Assembly: GCA_006535965.1 (NCBI GenBank)
Contig: QEAR01000068.1
Span: 49,903-113,902, forward strand
Length of the DNA: 64,000 nt
Source: Spizellomyces sp. 'palustris'
Lineage: Eukaryota > Chytridiomycota > Chytridiomycetes > Spizellomycetales > Spizellomycetaceae
Direction: 5' to 3'
Position 1 is the first letter of the stretch. Each line of letters begins with the position of its first letter. Shown here piece after piece: positions 1 through 11,365 of this stretch. Made by a program: the position numbers and the translations under genes. The notes under the pieces are model-generated. The model worked only from the letters and a program-made list of their open reading frames with translations, was not told where the DNA came from and did not search any database.

Positions 1-339
1 AAAAGAAGATTGCCATTGATACACTGTAGCAGCAACTGGATCCCTTCCTACGACCACTCTACACGATTCTTCAAGCCCACAAAACCGAGCTTTAAAGGAT
101 TATCAACAACTGTGAGCAGAATAGTGATGATTTCGCATACCAAGTAACGACGGTCTTGTATTCGCGACCCCGTCCGCGCTAACTACGTAATCGACTGCCA
201 TCATGCATTTTGGCATTGCCACGTTTCCCCCGGAAACATCAAGACGAGATTGCAGTCACACAATCCACATTCCGTTCACTGAATACGCTTTGCTCTTTGG
301 TTTAATGCAACCAGCCCCACATTGAGCTACTTGTAGACA

Positions 340-1713
340 ATGAGCTGGAAAGGCTTTCAAAAGGCGGTCACTCGTCTTCCCACTCGGCTGGCACAACGCA
401 CAGGTTACGCCAGCGAGAGTGTCGACCAAGAATACCACGAACTGGAAGCACAGTTTAAACATTTGGAAATTCTGGCAATAAGACTATCGGATGAGGCAAA
501 AAAGTTTAAAGATTCGCTGTCAGCCATGCTGGCCCACCAGGCGAAATTCGCTGAGACGCTGATGGAGGTTTACCAACCCGTCACTGCAACTTCACCAAAT
601 CGCCCGACCATTGAAGGCGTAGAGACTGAAGACTATCAACCGCCTTCTCCTACAAAGGGGGTAAGTGCATATGTTGGCAAGGACCGACGGTTAAAGACGA
701 CAAGTCACTAACTCCTTTTGGTGCAACCGCAGGTAACCAGTCCTCAACATGCCAAAGCTCTGGCCGCTGCCGAGGCATTCGCAACCGCAATGCAAACTGC
801 GCGTGAACAGCTTCTTCCAGACCTAGAAGTGATTGAACGGCAAGTTGTCGCTCCAACTAACGACTACATTACGATGATCAACAATGTCAAGCGACTCATG
901 GAGAAGCGTGCCCGGAAGCTTGTGGACTATGACCGGCATCAAGACTCTGTAAAGAAACTCGCTGCAAAACTAGACCGAAATGTCTCAGATGAGAAGAAAC
1001 TTGGAAGTTTGGAAACGTCTCTGGACCAGTCTACGCGCGAATTCAACAATGTCAACAATCTCCTTAAGCAACAGCTACCGGTCTTTCTCGGATATCGTGT
1101 GGCCTTCATTGACCCGTGCTTCCAATCATTATATTGGTACGAACTCAAGGTTGTGCAAACACTGTATGATTGCTTCCAGCAGCTCTGCAGCCAGCACTTC
1201 AACATGTCCATCTCCGCACAAGACGGATTTGCAGCGCAGTACGATCGCATGATGGAAATGCTATCGCAACTATCTTTGTTGAAACGACCATTGAGGAAGG
1301 GAGATGGCGGCGATACAGATACCGGATACGGAGGGTCACCAGACAATTCACCTGTTGGGCAAGATATCAGTGGAGCTTCGGATGCAGGTGTGACCGAAAC
1401 ATTGCCGCCCTACGAAGAGACCGCTGCCCGTCCTTTTCCTGCTGTCTCGAAATCTGCTCCTCCTGCTGCGGCAGTTACCGCGTATCCTAATCCATTCGCC
1501 GCTCCTGCACCCTCAGTAGCAGGAGGTAGTGCACGCCCGATCTACGTTCTGGCATTGTACGATTTTGAAGGGGTACAAGAAGGAGACCTTTCCTTTAAGA
1601 AAGACGACAAGATTGAAGTTATTCAGCGAACTGGCGACGCGAATGACTGGTGGATGGGCAAGCTTAGGGGACAAGTTGGGCAATTCCCCGGAAATTATGT
1701 CAGTGACCTTTGA
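340..1713 (+). CDS. RVS167: BAR-SH3 domain protein (Rvs167/Hob1-like, amphiphysin family)
   Basis: Two exons, 340-660 and 733-1713, joined in frame by a GTAAGT...CGCAG intron, giving about 433 residues, close to yeast Rvs167 and fission-yeast Hob1. The N-terminal half (about residues 5-240) is helical and charged, starts MSWKGFQKAVTRLPTR, and matches the BAR domain that binds and curves membranes. A Pro/Ala/Ser-rich linker follows. The last 60 residues form an SH3 domain (ALYDFEGVQEGDLSF, then DWWMGKL and GQFPGNYVSDL). Family role: membrane scission in endocytosis and cortical actin patch function, with the SH3 recruiting proline-rich partners. The start is the first ATG and gives the expected BAR N-terminus. 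The neighbour at 1867 is convergent. Identification is strong; choice between one-to-one paralogues is inference. Confidence 0.93.
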
Positions 1714-1866
1714 GCTCATCTTACATGCCCATTTCGCCATCTCGGGTTTTGAGTCGAGAGGTCTGACAACAGATGTCAAGCATGGTGCTTAATTAATCCA
1801 TTCATGTCCCAAATTCCAAAATATATGTATAATTCAAAATGTACAAATTATTGCTGGGTTGTAGCA

Positions 1867-3198
1867 TCATCCCCATTGCTTTTTGGGTCTTTCACGAGAA
1901 AAGCGCCAAGCTCCATTGTCCCCCTCACCAGACCCTGACCCTCGTCCATTTTTCCCGCGTTCGGCGCCATTTCGTTCTGATCTTAGTCGTGCCAACTTGC
2001 GTTCCAGCGCCTGCAACTGACTTTCCCAGAGCGGCTGGTAGAATTTGAGCGCATAGTCTCCCCATTTCTCTACAATACTCGCTTCTGTTCCTTCCAAAAC
2101 TAGTAGTCCCTGTACACCTTTCTCTTCATCTGCTGCCTGGATCCGGTCGACCGCTATGGATAACCGTTCAAGAACATTCATCTGGAGAGATTTTTCCCGG
2201 TTGTAGCCTAGCGCGACAAGGTAATATGAGCTTCGGATGGTATGTACACCTTTGGGTTTCACCGGCACGAGCTCCGTGAAATATTCATGGAGGAAGCATA
2301 GGATCTCAAGGTTTTGCAGCTGGGGCTTCATGTTTGAGACAATGATCAAAGTACCATTTTCTCCAAGATTTGTAAGGGCAGCTAGTAGTTGGGAGAATGA
2401 AAGGAGCTGCCTCGAACGAACTTGTAGTGGGGGTGGTCCTAATCGTGATGGGTCGGCTGTGGAGTGATCCCTATAGATTGAGCCTGCAATGACTAGGTCA
2501 CATCCCACATCCGGTGGATCGGTATGACAAGGCGAGACAAAACGGATGGATTCAGGATTCTCCGTTACGTCTCTATAAAGTGAGGTGTACCGGTTCATTT
2601 CACCCAGCACACCTTCCATAACCATTGGCAACCCTCCCATTTCAAGAGGTAAAGTCACGCCCATCCCAACAGCGTCGTCATTATTTTCTAGGATCCAGCG
2701 CGAGAATCCACCGGGAGCAGACCCAAGGTCAAGGAAATGGTTGACACATCCTCTCAACTTTCCTCCAGTCTGCTTATCAACTTCGTCCATAGCTCCCCGA
2801 AACTGGTTGGCAAAGTGTGACGAAGACACAGCAGGCCCGGACTCCTTCGGTGTCGTTGCTGCCGTCACGTTAGCCGAATGCGCCCGATTAGATACAAACA
2901 TTCGTTCAACATTGGGATCATTCTCGAATTCGTCTTTGAGGTTATGAAGGGAGCGTAAGAGAAGGGAGGAATTGTAAAGGTGAAGGTGAAAGAAGTCCAT
3001 ATGCCCTGGTAAGACTTTATTGATTTGTGGTGGCTCAACGGACGGTGCAACATGTGGGATCGCTGCAGTGGCAGCATTCCGCCGATGTGGTGGAACGTAG
3101 CGAGCCATCCTTTGTAGGAAAGAATTCTGTGTAGTAAATACTTCGTCGTCCAAGCAAGAAGGACTCTGGTTGCCAGCCCAGTTCGAAGTTGTTGCCAT
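1867..3198 (-). CDS. FtsJ-like Rossmann-fold methyltransferase domain protein
   Basis: Intronless, 443 residues. A SAM-binding motif I is clear at about residues 155-170 (FLDLGSAPGGFSRWIL). An acidic strand CDLVIAGSIYRDH and a later strand TLIIVSNMKPQ fit an FtsJ/RrmJ-type 2'-O-methyltransferase core. The N-terminal 60 residues are low in order and include ARYVPPHRRN. The C-terminal 40 residues are Arg/Gly/Glu-rich, suggesting nucleic-acid contact. Fungi have many uncharacterised FtsJ-domain proteins, so the substrate (cap, rRNA, tRNA or other) cannot be named. The gene is divergent from the Gemin2 gene with only 61 bp between the two ATGs. An internal Met at residue 31 (MARYVPPHRR) is an alternative start that would leave a roomier promoter. 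Confidence 0.85.
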   Translation of the reverse strand: MATTSNWAGNQSPSCLDDEVFTTQNSFLQRMARYVPPHRRNAATAAIPHVAPSVEPPQINKVLPGHMDFFHLHLYNSSLLLRSLHNLKDEFENDPNVERMFVSNRAHSANVTAATTPKESGPAVSSSHFANQFRGAMDEVDKQTGGKLRGCVNHFLDLGSAPGGFSRWILENNDDAVGMGVTLPLEMGGLPMVMEGVLGEMNRYTSLYRDVTENPESIRFVSPCHTDPPDVGCDLVIAGSIYRDHSTADPSRLGPPPLQVRSRQLLSFSQLLAALTNLGENGTLIIVSNMKPQLQNLEILCFLHEYFTELVPVKPKGVHTIRSSYYLVALGYNREKSLQMNVLERLSIAVDRIQAADEEKGVQGLLVLEGTEASIVEKWGDYALKFYQPLWESQLQALERKLARLRSERNGAERGKNGRGSGSGEGDNGAWRFSRERPKKQWG

Positions 3199-3259
3199 GT
3201 CAATGTGGCACAGCGCCGGTCCAACTCAGCCTGTCTGTTCGTTGCCCTTCCCAATACCA

Positions 3260-4600
3260 ATGAACTACCGACGGAGTAATAGAAAAAATTGGACTCAAAA
3301 CGATGAAGACTCTATACGCCGCCCTGCTCTTCCCCTTGAGGGCTATGATGAAGACGAACCGTTGCTAGCTCCAGGGGACCCCCCTGCCTCAGGGCTGCAG
3401 TACTTGCGAATGGTGAGGTGAGATTCGCTATAAAATATTGACCTTGTAGTAGACAGGCTCTCACTCCCTCGTCCGAATCTTTGCGCGCAGAGCAGAGGCT
3501 AACGCCTGTCAGCAAGTGGTGACCGTGAGACTTCCTGCCGAGAAACTATACTCGCCTATACCCCCCAATGTATTCGACGTACGAAAAGAGTACTTTGGCA
3601 CCAAGGCATCCGGCGATGAGTCATATATACCCGAAAACTTGCGACCTTCAGCAGATTGGCTGAATAACTTCTTAGAGAGGTTCAGCGCGCTGCACGACGA
3701 GGTGGCCAAGCGCCGGCAGATCCTTCGTACCAAATCTGTTTATTCGAGATTTTACCGCCCAAATCTCTACAACGAAAGAGGGTGGAAAAGGTTTTGCTAT
3801 GGCGACCTTATAGAGAATGCTCCTCAGCAACCCAGTGCCAACAATCACACTCCCAACGCACCGGCGCATGAGCCTAGCGTATCTGAGGACGCACCCGAGA
3901 AGGTGCCTGAACTTACACTGGAGGATGTATCTGAAATTTCGCCTCAAGAGCACGAAGGTGCGAAAGATTCAAGTGACTCTGACATGCTCAAAAAGCGAAA
4001 ACGAGAATTTGATGAAGTAGAAGGTGATACGCCTCAGAAGTCAAAACGTCTGCACACCCAAAGTGGTGAGCCAATTCATGACGAACAAGCCAAGAAACCG
4101 CCTCCCAGTAAAAAACAAGCAAGAGAGACAGATATAGTGATAGGTGGAACAGAGCCGCTGTTAAACCTAATATGTAACTTAGAGCAAGGGGAGGTCATCA
4201 AAGTTCTAAAGTATCACACCGACTGGCTGTCCGATGACGATATTTCCGAAGAGCAGGTTCGCCGCACATATACTCGTACAATTAAACCCATACTTCAGCT
4301 TACGTGCTTCTTGGGGATCTAGTGCCAATGGATCTTTGCCCTTCTGCTACGTCTCGACACACTCCTTCACGGAGACGAAGTCTCTATAATTCGCGATTTA
4401 TGCCGTAAATGTCGCGGAATACGGAGCCATATGATTGATTTGGATGCAGGTGATGCCCGAGCTGCGACTCTGAGTATGATTGTAGCGATTGTGTCCCATA
4501 TTTTTGGGCAGCGCGATCTTGGGTAAGGATTGATGATGACCGTTATTCATCTTTGGCGCTGACTTCATTTTTTCTGTGTTGCAGTGACCAGGTTTCTTGA
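3260..4600 (+). CDS. GEMIN2: Gemin2-like SMN complex subunit (SIP1/Yip11 family)
   Basis: Four exons read by frame: 3260-3417, 3491-4256, 4323-4522 and 4585-4600. The order of conserved blocks is that of Gemin2: an early GLQYLRMVRAEA segment (cf. EEYLRRV..EA), a central GWKRFCYG block (cf. GWKKFCLG), then a C-terminal helical domain starting around GGTEPLLNLICNLEQGEV and continuing into WIFALLLRLDTLLHGDEV, DLCRKCRGIR and IVSHIFGQRDLG. An acidic, basic-patch linker (about 80 residues, with KKRKREFDE) separates the halves. Family role: Gemin2 holds the Sm protein pentamer and binds SMN during snRNP core assembly in the cytoplasm. The second intron uses an unusual GTTCGC donor. The last intron is inferred from GTAAGG...TTGCAG; reading through instead stops at 4526 with little change. 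Confidence 0.88.
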
Positions 4601-4994
4601 GTGCTTGAATTTCATGATGCTTCAATGTACAAGATGTGGTTCTATATTTTTTTATTGTTGTCGCTGTGTGCAAACCCCGTATATTTGAGCCTAGCGGCAT
4701 TTGATGTAAATTCTTGTAAAACCAATGTTTATAGCGCATTTCAAATGTGGATTCAATGTAAATTCAGGATTGCGCCATTTCGAGAGGCGGTGCTGTTGAT
4801 TAACGACAGCTCACTTGTCTTCTGAATTTTGTTCTCCATTCCCACATCCCGACGCGGACGCAACAGACAACTCCGTATCCCATTTGCCCACCGTTCCGGT
4901 ATTCGAGAGGACTATATAGCAGTCTTTTCTGCTGAATGACGTCTTGCGATATAGTATCTATTGCTTTTCCTTGGAATTGCGGACATTTCACAAT
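4601..4994 (+). promoter_or_regulatory. Gap between Gemin2 and the Crz1-like gene
   Basis: About 394 bp without a gene I can support. It must hold the end of the Gemin2 transcript and the promoter of the zinc-finger gene. A possible TATA-like stretch (ACTATATAGCAG) lies at about 4910-4922, roughly 70 bp before the chosen ATG. I see no other structured element. Confidence 0.35.
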
Positions 4995-6140
4995 ATGTCG
5001 GAATCTCCCCGAAAATCCCCGTCACTTTCACCTGCCGAAGAAACAGCGCTGTCAGCCCTTACTGATATAAGTATGCGAAATTCCAACAATCGAGGGGAGG
5101 GCATTTTGCATTTGAAAGACAAAGAAAAGTCGAAGAATATTCGCTCAACTCTGCGTTTGGAAGAAGCAGCTAGTACAAAGACGCTATCAGATACGAATCA
5201 GAGACACGCAGCTGAAGCAATACAGCCAGCAGATGGCCAGGCGATAGACAGCCGATTTTCTTCTGCTCCACCGTTCCCTCCAATGGTGCCCATCGGATTC
5301 CCGTATCCCTTTCCGTTTGTGAATGGGAGTATGTACTCTGGTCCACCGGGGAAACCACCATTTCCTCTTCCGATTCCACCAGGAAGCTTTCCTGCTGTAG
5401 CAGGATACCCACTTCAGCTTCCCTCATCTCACATGATGCACCCTCCAGCAACCAGATCTGCACAGCCGGCAGGCGAAGATCGTGAAAAGACAAACTCCCC
5501 AGGCACGCATCTCCCAACCTATATGAAGGAGGAAAATGAGGCAGGATCTCAACGGCCTATACAGAGCAAAAGAATGAAAGGAATGCAAACGGGGGGTGAG
5601 GAAAGTGGGGAAGACGATGGTGTCCAAGCCACCGAAGAAGAACAGCAGCAAATCAACGCGGCGATTGCGGCTGCAGAAGCATTGGGCGTTGGAAAGCGCG
5701 ATATGAAATACATGTGTCAGACATGTTCACGGGTCTTCACTCGGTTGTACAACTTGAAGTCGCACATCCGTTCTCATCAAGGATTGAGACCATTCAAATG
5801 CAAATTCTGTTCCGCCTCGTTCACGCGAAACCACGACTTGAACAGGTTGGTTTGGCGCATGATAGGTGCGATGAGCATGTGAGTGTAGACCAACAGAAAC
5901 TTTGACTCCATCTAGACACGAGCGGACCCATGCAGATGTGAAGCCGTTTACATGTCCTGTGTGCCTGAAGAAATTTTCCCGCAAGGTATTATCCTTTTGC
6001 GCATACTCGCGGACGTTCGTTCGATGCTTATAGTTCACTGGTCGTTTTAGGATGCCTTGAAACGACATCAACGGCAAGATGCAGAAGGCAAACGAGGAAT
6101 ATGCGTACCCGTGGTCAAAGCAGCGAATGCAGTCGCATAA
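4995..6140 (+). CDS. CRZ1: C2H2 zinc-finger transcription factor, Crz1-like
   Basis: Three exons, 4995-5845, 5916-5985 and 6051-6140, give about 336 residues. The N-terminal 220 residues are Pro/Ser/acidic and disordered. Three fingers sit at the extreme C-terminus: CQTCSRVFTRLYNLKSHIRSH, CKFCSASFTRNHDLNRHERTH, and a third, CPVCLKKFSRKDALKRH, that lacks the usual second His in H-x3-5-H spacing and ends in GKRGIC. YNLKSH in finger 1 and a third finger of the F(A/S)R.DAL.RH...RRC type are the Crz1 pattern, the calcineurin-activated stress factor of fungi. Introns interrupt fingers 2 and 3. The first intron uses a GTTGGT donor. An in-frame ATG lies upstream at 4944; 4995 (MSESPRKSPS) is preferred. 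No obvious PxIxIT calcineurin-docking motif was confirmed, so the calcineurin link is inference. Confidence 0.8.
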
Positions 6141-6459
6141 TCTATATTTATTTCCGTCTATCCATTTTGTGTTCTGCTTATGCATATACCCCTTTCGTGC
6201 TCACTCAACTTGTACAAAGCAGTCTGATGGGTGGAGTAACGTGGTTTCTTTTGTATTATAATTGAGAGATTTTGGATTCTGCCAGCGTCTTCTTTCCATT
6301 GCTAAATAACCTGTCGAATTCGTATACCCCTTGACTTTCAATCTCCCCTTGCGTCCCCCAACTCCATAAACAATGAGTACTGCGACAAAGCCGGATGCTC
6401 TGGGACTACTTGCCCTACTCAAAGTGACAGACTATGGCTACAATTAAGATCTACATAAT

Positions 6460-8709
6460 TTACAGTTCAAAGCACCTGAAATCCGCAATCTGCCTGCCAA
6501 CTGGCTCAAAAATGCCAACAATCTCGGTATGTGTCGCCAACGCTGGCGAAGCTGCTACAGTTTTTTTCCTTATTTCACTTTCGAAAAGCTGTAATAAAGT
6601 ACGTGAGAACTATGCGACAGGAGAAGGAGTATCGGGTTACAATGTCTTACCGTGGCGTATGAATGGTCCAGGAAATCCTCCAGATCATATGAAGGCTGTT
6701 TCGCAATCGGTTCTTCGAACACACGGACTAATCCCGAAATCGTGTGCAGATAATGACTCTTCAAAGTTTGCAATTCCCACAATGAGCTCTCCAATGCCTT
6801 GCAAAGAGCCGGATTTGGTTCATCAGCGAGATAGGGATCTGCTCAATAGCGATGTAAGCCAAAGGTTCCATAATAAACCATTGTGTTTGATTGCTAACCT
6901 TCGACCTCTTTTCCAACTGCATCTGGGGCCTGTTCCCGGTGAATCAAACACAAACAAGCAGGGTGTCTTTTGAGGAGATTGTACACAAAAGGAATAATAG
7001 TCACAATCGCTGGTGGTGGAGCATTTAGGGCCACGCGTAACATCTTTTTGATGAAAGCTGCGACTAGATACGATGGCAGTTGACTGAAAACGATAGATAT
7101 GATTAAGTCTCGAACGAGCTGTCTCATGGGCGGGAGTTGATAATACCTGGAGGAGAGGAACAGATCAACTAATCGGAGGAAACGTGAACGGTATTTGACA
7201 TGAAGAAGGTTTTTGTCGAAAAGGGCGTAAAGTTTGGTATAGAAGTCGGGATAATCGCTGTACAGAGCTATGATGAGTACTCCAATCGTGGAGACGTGTT
7301 GGTACTGCCGTACTTACAGATTGTGTTCCGTTATCAAGGTAAAGAGTCCGTTGAGAGCAAGGATACTCACGGCCCCCCCTACCAACCAGATTACAATTAC
7401 CATTCCGTTCCGAGATAAAACGTGTGGTCAAGTCCAACTCACCATGGTCATATGAATCTACCAGAAAGTCAATCAATAGCGTTGGTTTAGATAAGAATGG
7501 GATAATCTTCTTGTGCATCGCCAGTAAGACTCGCTTATGCATATCGGCCGACATAGACTGTCGCAGAAATGCAAGCCAACATTCACTAAACACTCGTTTG
7601 TGCTCTTTGGCAGATGCAACGACTGGTTTTTTTTCACGGGATGAGTCGGACTCATATAGATATGTGCCCAGTTCGCTCTCCTCCACCGGATCCCGTATCC
7701 GTGAGAGAATATTAAATCCTGCAGTTAGAACGGCGGGAAGTTTGTCTGTAGCAAACGAGCGTTTTCGACGCTGATCATGAGGAGGGTTTGAGATACTGCC
7801 TCGGTTCGACGAGCTGACAACGGATATGTACCTTAGAAGTAGTCTTCATTTTACTGTCTATGTCATTTCGATTATCCAGCGCACTACCCAAAATCTTGCT
7901 AAAGTCTTGTCAATTTCAGGGTCGGTGGAGATCCATGCCCGGTGTTGCGACCTTACCCAAAATCTTTATAGAAGTAGTATCGCACATCATCGTAGGTATT
8001 GATATTCTCAGTTATCTTCTCCAAAAGATGATCGCTCATGTTGTCATTTGCAACGCATATATTGACAACTTGCTGATAGAGAGCGTTGTGAAACTCCTTT
8101 AACTGGTAGCTCTCATCCTTGACAACGCTCATCAGTGACTCGAGAGCCGCCACCTAAGCGAGGCAATGGTGAGCGAAAGAAGTCCCCGATCATGTATAAC
8201 ATCACTATTTACCTGCATCGCAGGCTCCCGATGCGACAGGTAGCTAAATGCTAATTGAACATAAACAGACCGATTCTCCCGTAGCCATTTTGCGACTTGT
8301 GTGCTGACGTCCTCCTGCTCCTCCACATCCCTACCAGTTCTCTTCTTCTTGAGATCTCCACGTTCCAGTAGTGTCGCATATACGTGTCCAATGGAAACAA
8401 ACGAGGCGTACGCTATTTCCTCTGTCTCACTCTGCGAACGCCCGGTAAGCGCCATGAAGATGATTTCGTACTCTTGTGGAAGGGGAATGTTACAACGAAC
8501 CTCACACAGCTCCAAAAGTGTCACAATATTATTGAGTTTTCCCTTAGTATCCAGACATTCCTTGGCCAACTTCCGCACCGCAGCCGCGTCAATTTCTGTC
8601 TGGATCAGGATTGTAAGAGTGTAAGAATTTTGCGTTCTTCTGTTTAGCATCTACGATATGCAGCAACTCAACATACTGCGCTTCCCTTCTTCCTTTTGGG
8701 GGCAACCAT
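6460..8709 (-). CDS. NOC4: Nucleolar complex protein 4 (Noc4/Utp19), 40S ribosome biogenesis
   Basis: Multi-exon gene on the minus strand. Exon 1 encodes only MVAPKRKKGSA (8709-8677), then a GTATGT donor. Later exons carry AAAVRKLAKECL, DVRYYFYKDF, FSECWLAFLRQSM, LSKPTLLIDFLVDSYDHG, YLVAAFIKKMLRVALNAPP, FVYNLLKRHPACLCLIHRE and ESSLWELQTLKSHY...KPSYDLEDFLDHSYATLF. This is the CBF/Noc4 domain order through to the hallmark DFLDHSY region. The last exon ends with a short tail and a TAA at 6460-6462. Family role: Noc4 pairs with Nop14 in the small-subunit processome for 18S rRNA maturation and pre-40S export. Introns are numerous and small; some inner edges were not fixed base by base. The gene is divergent from uS7m. 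Confidence 0.92.
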
Positions 8710-8916
8710 GGTGTTCTAGAGGGGCGTATGAATTCTCAAATAATGGCCGAAAAGCAGCAAGCGTTGATCGAGCTTTGCTTACCCTAGCAGGCAAAAATAT
8801 TGGGCGAATGAAGTGCGAGGTCATTATGACTGTGCCTTATCTAACAACATCCTTAGTTACCTGGTTGATCACTGAACTTGGACCTTGTGGTGGTTTAAAG
8901 GCAAGATTCACTCAAC

Positions 8917-9660
8917 ATGCTCTTTATACGGAGATTACAGAGCTGCGTCCGGCTGCCAATACAAGTGCCCTTACGTGTCCCGCGATTTGCGTCTGCCCAA
9001 CTCTCGTCCATATCAGAGCCGATAGCACCAGCGCAATCGATTCTCGAGGCACTTGGTCCAGATGCAACAATCACAGAGAACCAGGGCATCCTAACTCATA
9101 CACCTTCACCCGATTTCTCCACTGGCCATGCAGCTCGTATAGCATCTATTCTCGAAACTGAAACACCCTCGTCCCCCCTCGTCGATCTCGTCAAGACAAA
9201 ACCTGGAGCCCGGAACAGGAACCTCACTCTCCCAGAAGCGTTCATTAACAACATCATGAAAGACGGAAAGAAAGCCCGGGCAAGAAGAACACTGTTGGAC
9301 GCGTTGGAGTTGGTCCAACGAGAAACTGGTCAGGATCCCCACAAGATTCTGGAAGACGCCGTGAACAAGGTCGCGCCGTTGATCAAGGTCGTTAGTACAA
9401 AGCGAGGGGCAAAGAATGTCTTGACACCAACTCCGCTGAATGAACGGCAGAGGACGCGATTTGGGATTCTCTGGATTGTCGAAGCTGCTAGTGGAAAGAA
9501 ATCGAGAGGGACTTTCGGTGAGAGGATTGGCAAGGAGCTCTTGGCAATCATGAATGACGAGAGTGATGCATTGCAGAAGAGAATGAATGTGCATAAGCAG
9601 GCACTAGCGAACAGGAGTAATGTAGTGATGGCAGATAGACGGATGAGGAGGGCATTTTAG
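8917..9660 (+). CDS. RSM7: Mitochondrial small ribosomal subunit protein uS7m
   Basis: Single exon, 247 residues. A basic amphipathic N-terminus (MLFIRRLQSCVRLPIQVPLRVPRF) fits a mitochondrial targeting sequence. From about residue 90 the uS7 fold is clear: LPEAFINNIMKDGKKARARR, ALELVQRETGQDPHKILEDA, VNKVAPLIKV, then the RG-rich block ERQRTRFGILWIVEAA and a basic C-terminal helix ANRSNVVMADRRMRRAF. uS7 nucleates the head of the small subunit and contacts the E-site tRNA. The length, longer than bacterial S7 (about 156 aa), comes from the targeting and linker region. Intergenic space to the Noc4 start is 207 bp and is shared by the divergent pair. Confidence 0.93.
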   Translation: MLFIRRLQSCVRLPIQVPLRVPRFASAQLSSISEPIAPAQSILEALGPDATITENQGILTHTPSPDFSTGHAARIASILETETPSSPLVDLVKTKPGARNRNLTLPEAFINNIMKDGKKARARRTLLDALELVQRETGQDPHKILEDAVNKVAPLIKVVSTKRGAKNVLTPTPLNERQRTRFGILWIVEAASGKKSRGTFGERIGKELLAIMNDESDALQKRMNVHKQALANRSNVVMADRRMRRAF

Positions 9661-9912
9661 AAACCTTGGATACTATGTATGGTGCATTTGCAGTGCCGTC
9701 CTACGTCCCTGGATGATAGGGTTCTAACTCCATTTTTATAATTATTGAGCATAACATTGAGCATATCTCCTTTGCAATGATAATAAATGAGGTTATGTAA
9801 TTGTGGGGCTGATATTTTTCACCAGACTGGCGGCAACGAACACCGGGATTGAGCCAACCTCAGCATGAATTCCGTCATGTACAGCAAATATATATGGCTA
9901 ATTTATCGGTAT

Positions 9913-10890
9913 CTAGTGGTGGTCGTAGTCGACGGGCTTCAACCTCTTGGGCAACTGAAAGAAGTAAAGGTGTCAGGCGGGATCTGTTGGTACCTAGTCG
10001 CGAGGACGCTGCCAAACTTACCAAAGAACCATCATCGTTTTCGGTGGTGAAGTCCCATTCATCTATTTAGATATGTCGAACATCAGTTCCCTCTAACCAT
10101 CAATTAAGCAGACCGCTGAAAATACGCACCAGGATAGTTGGCTGGGTCATCGATAGGATTGTACACGGCAGGCCATTCTTCCTCCTCAACCGCTTCGTCT
10201 GCAGCATTTGCAACCGCATCCGTCGTTTTAACGTCAATCCCGGGCTTTGCCGGTGCCGCCGGGGGTGCGAACGTGCTGGGCAAGTCAGCGGCGTCAGCCG
10301 CGGACTAGGTAAACCCAAAAAGAGTGATAAAAGTGAGTCTCCACATTCATACTACGACAATTCCATCAAGAATATAAGAGCCAACACTGACCTCCTTCGG
10401 GGGCGTGTACTTGCGCAATTCTTGAAGGTAAAGGTCGGTGATAAGGTCGGCTAGTAAGAAACGAAAACTTGTAAGGACACTTTTGCCATGAAGTTGCCAG
10501 AATGTCAATCCTACCTTTTACGGATGCAGTCTGAGTAAAGCTTCGAGTCACAGCCGGTGCAATCACTCGAGACACAGTCAAAGGCTGGAGAGTAAGGACA
10601 AGCGGAGATTAGCATCGTTGTCTCCAATCGACGGCAGGAACCTTTGCCCCCTCCTTTCCACATTCTTCCTGACCACAACAATGACAGTTTTCCTTTCTAG
10701 AATCTGTCACCAGCCTTTTTTGCCTGCCCCTCAAAAAGGACGAATCGATCCAGCGCAAGATTTCCCGAATTGTGCAAACATTCTCCGCCCAAATCGAGGC
10801 ACCTGCAGGCAGGCGATGCAGTTGATTTTCCCGCCCCTTGACACATACCCTAACAAGACCAGCGGCGCGAACAAGGCGGAGCGAGAGCAT
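9913..10890 (-). CDS. ATP14: Mitochondrial F1Fo-ATP synthase subunit h (Atp14)
   Basis: Six small exons read on the minus strand. Exon 1 is 10890-10849 (MLSLRLVRAAGLVR) with an AGG|GTATGT donor. Exon 2 begins at 10584 with PLTVSRVIAPAV. Then come DLITDLYLQELRKYTPPKE, a long Ala/Glu-rich exon with EEEEWPAVYNPIDDP, then DEWDFTTENDDGSL, and a last exon LPKRLKPVDYDHH with its stop at 9913-9915. Every junction keeps frame. The protein is about 142 residues with a presequence and the I.DLYL.EL motif typical of subunit h, followed by an acidic tail, as in yeast Atp14. The role is in the peripheral stalk of complex V. No single exon exceeds about 180 nt, so the gene is easily missed by simple gene finding. 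Confidence is moderate to high because the family is short and fast-evolving. Confidence 0.8.
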
Positions 10891-11365
10891 CGTGTACAGT
10901 GTTCGAAGAAAGCGTAGGAGGCCGGTGCTCAATTCGTTCCCGTTACGCGGCTACCCACCGTCCATCTCTTCTTACGGTCAATCCCGTCGTTGCTAAGTGA
11001 GGTGGCACAGTCGTATAAGCGGCAACCAGGACAACGATCCGATTATACTTTTATAGTCTTCTTACACCGGCTATAAACAGGTTAGTGCTGGCCCAGCTCG
11101 ATGTCGAACGCACAAAGCCAGCTCCTGTCGACGTAAACGTTCCACCAACCGGTTGCTTTCGGGCTCTTCCATCTGGACTGTTCTGGCATCCCAGGGTGGT
11201 GCTGCCAGGTTGCAAAGTAAGAAGCAGATTTACACCAAAAGACGCCGTTAGCAGCAACCTTGTTGCTCAGCCGATAGTGTCAGAATATAAACAATAACGC
11301 GATATCCATCCAAAATAAACAATAAACAAACGCATCCAAGGAACGTTGGGGTTGTACACAACACA
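10891..11365. promoter_or_regulatory. Divergent intergenic region between ATP14 and the forkhead gene
   Basis: About 475 bp between two divergent starts. No RNA gene or repeat was recognised. The 3' part (11281-11340) is A-rich just upstream of the forkhead gene ATG, consistent with a promoter or 5' leader. No specific operator was identified. Confidence 0.35.

Noticed and set aside
6374-6545. Short plus-strand start (MSTATKPDALGLLALLK) with a possible intron
   Set aside because: The downstream part lies over the last Noc4 exon on the other strand, whose reading is fixed by homology. No protein family match.
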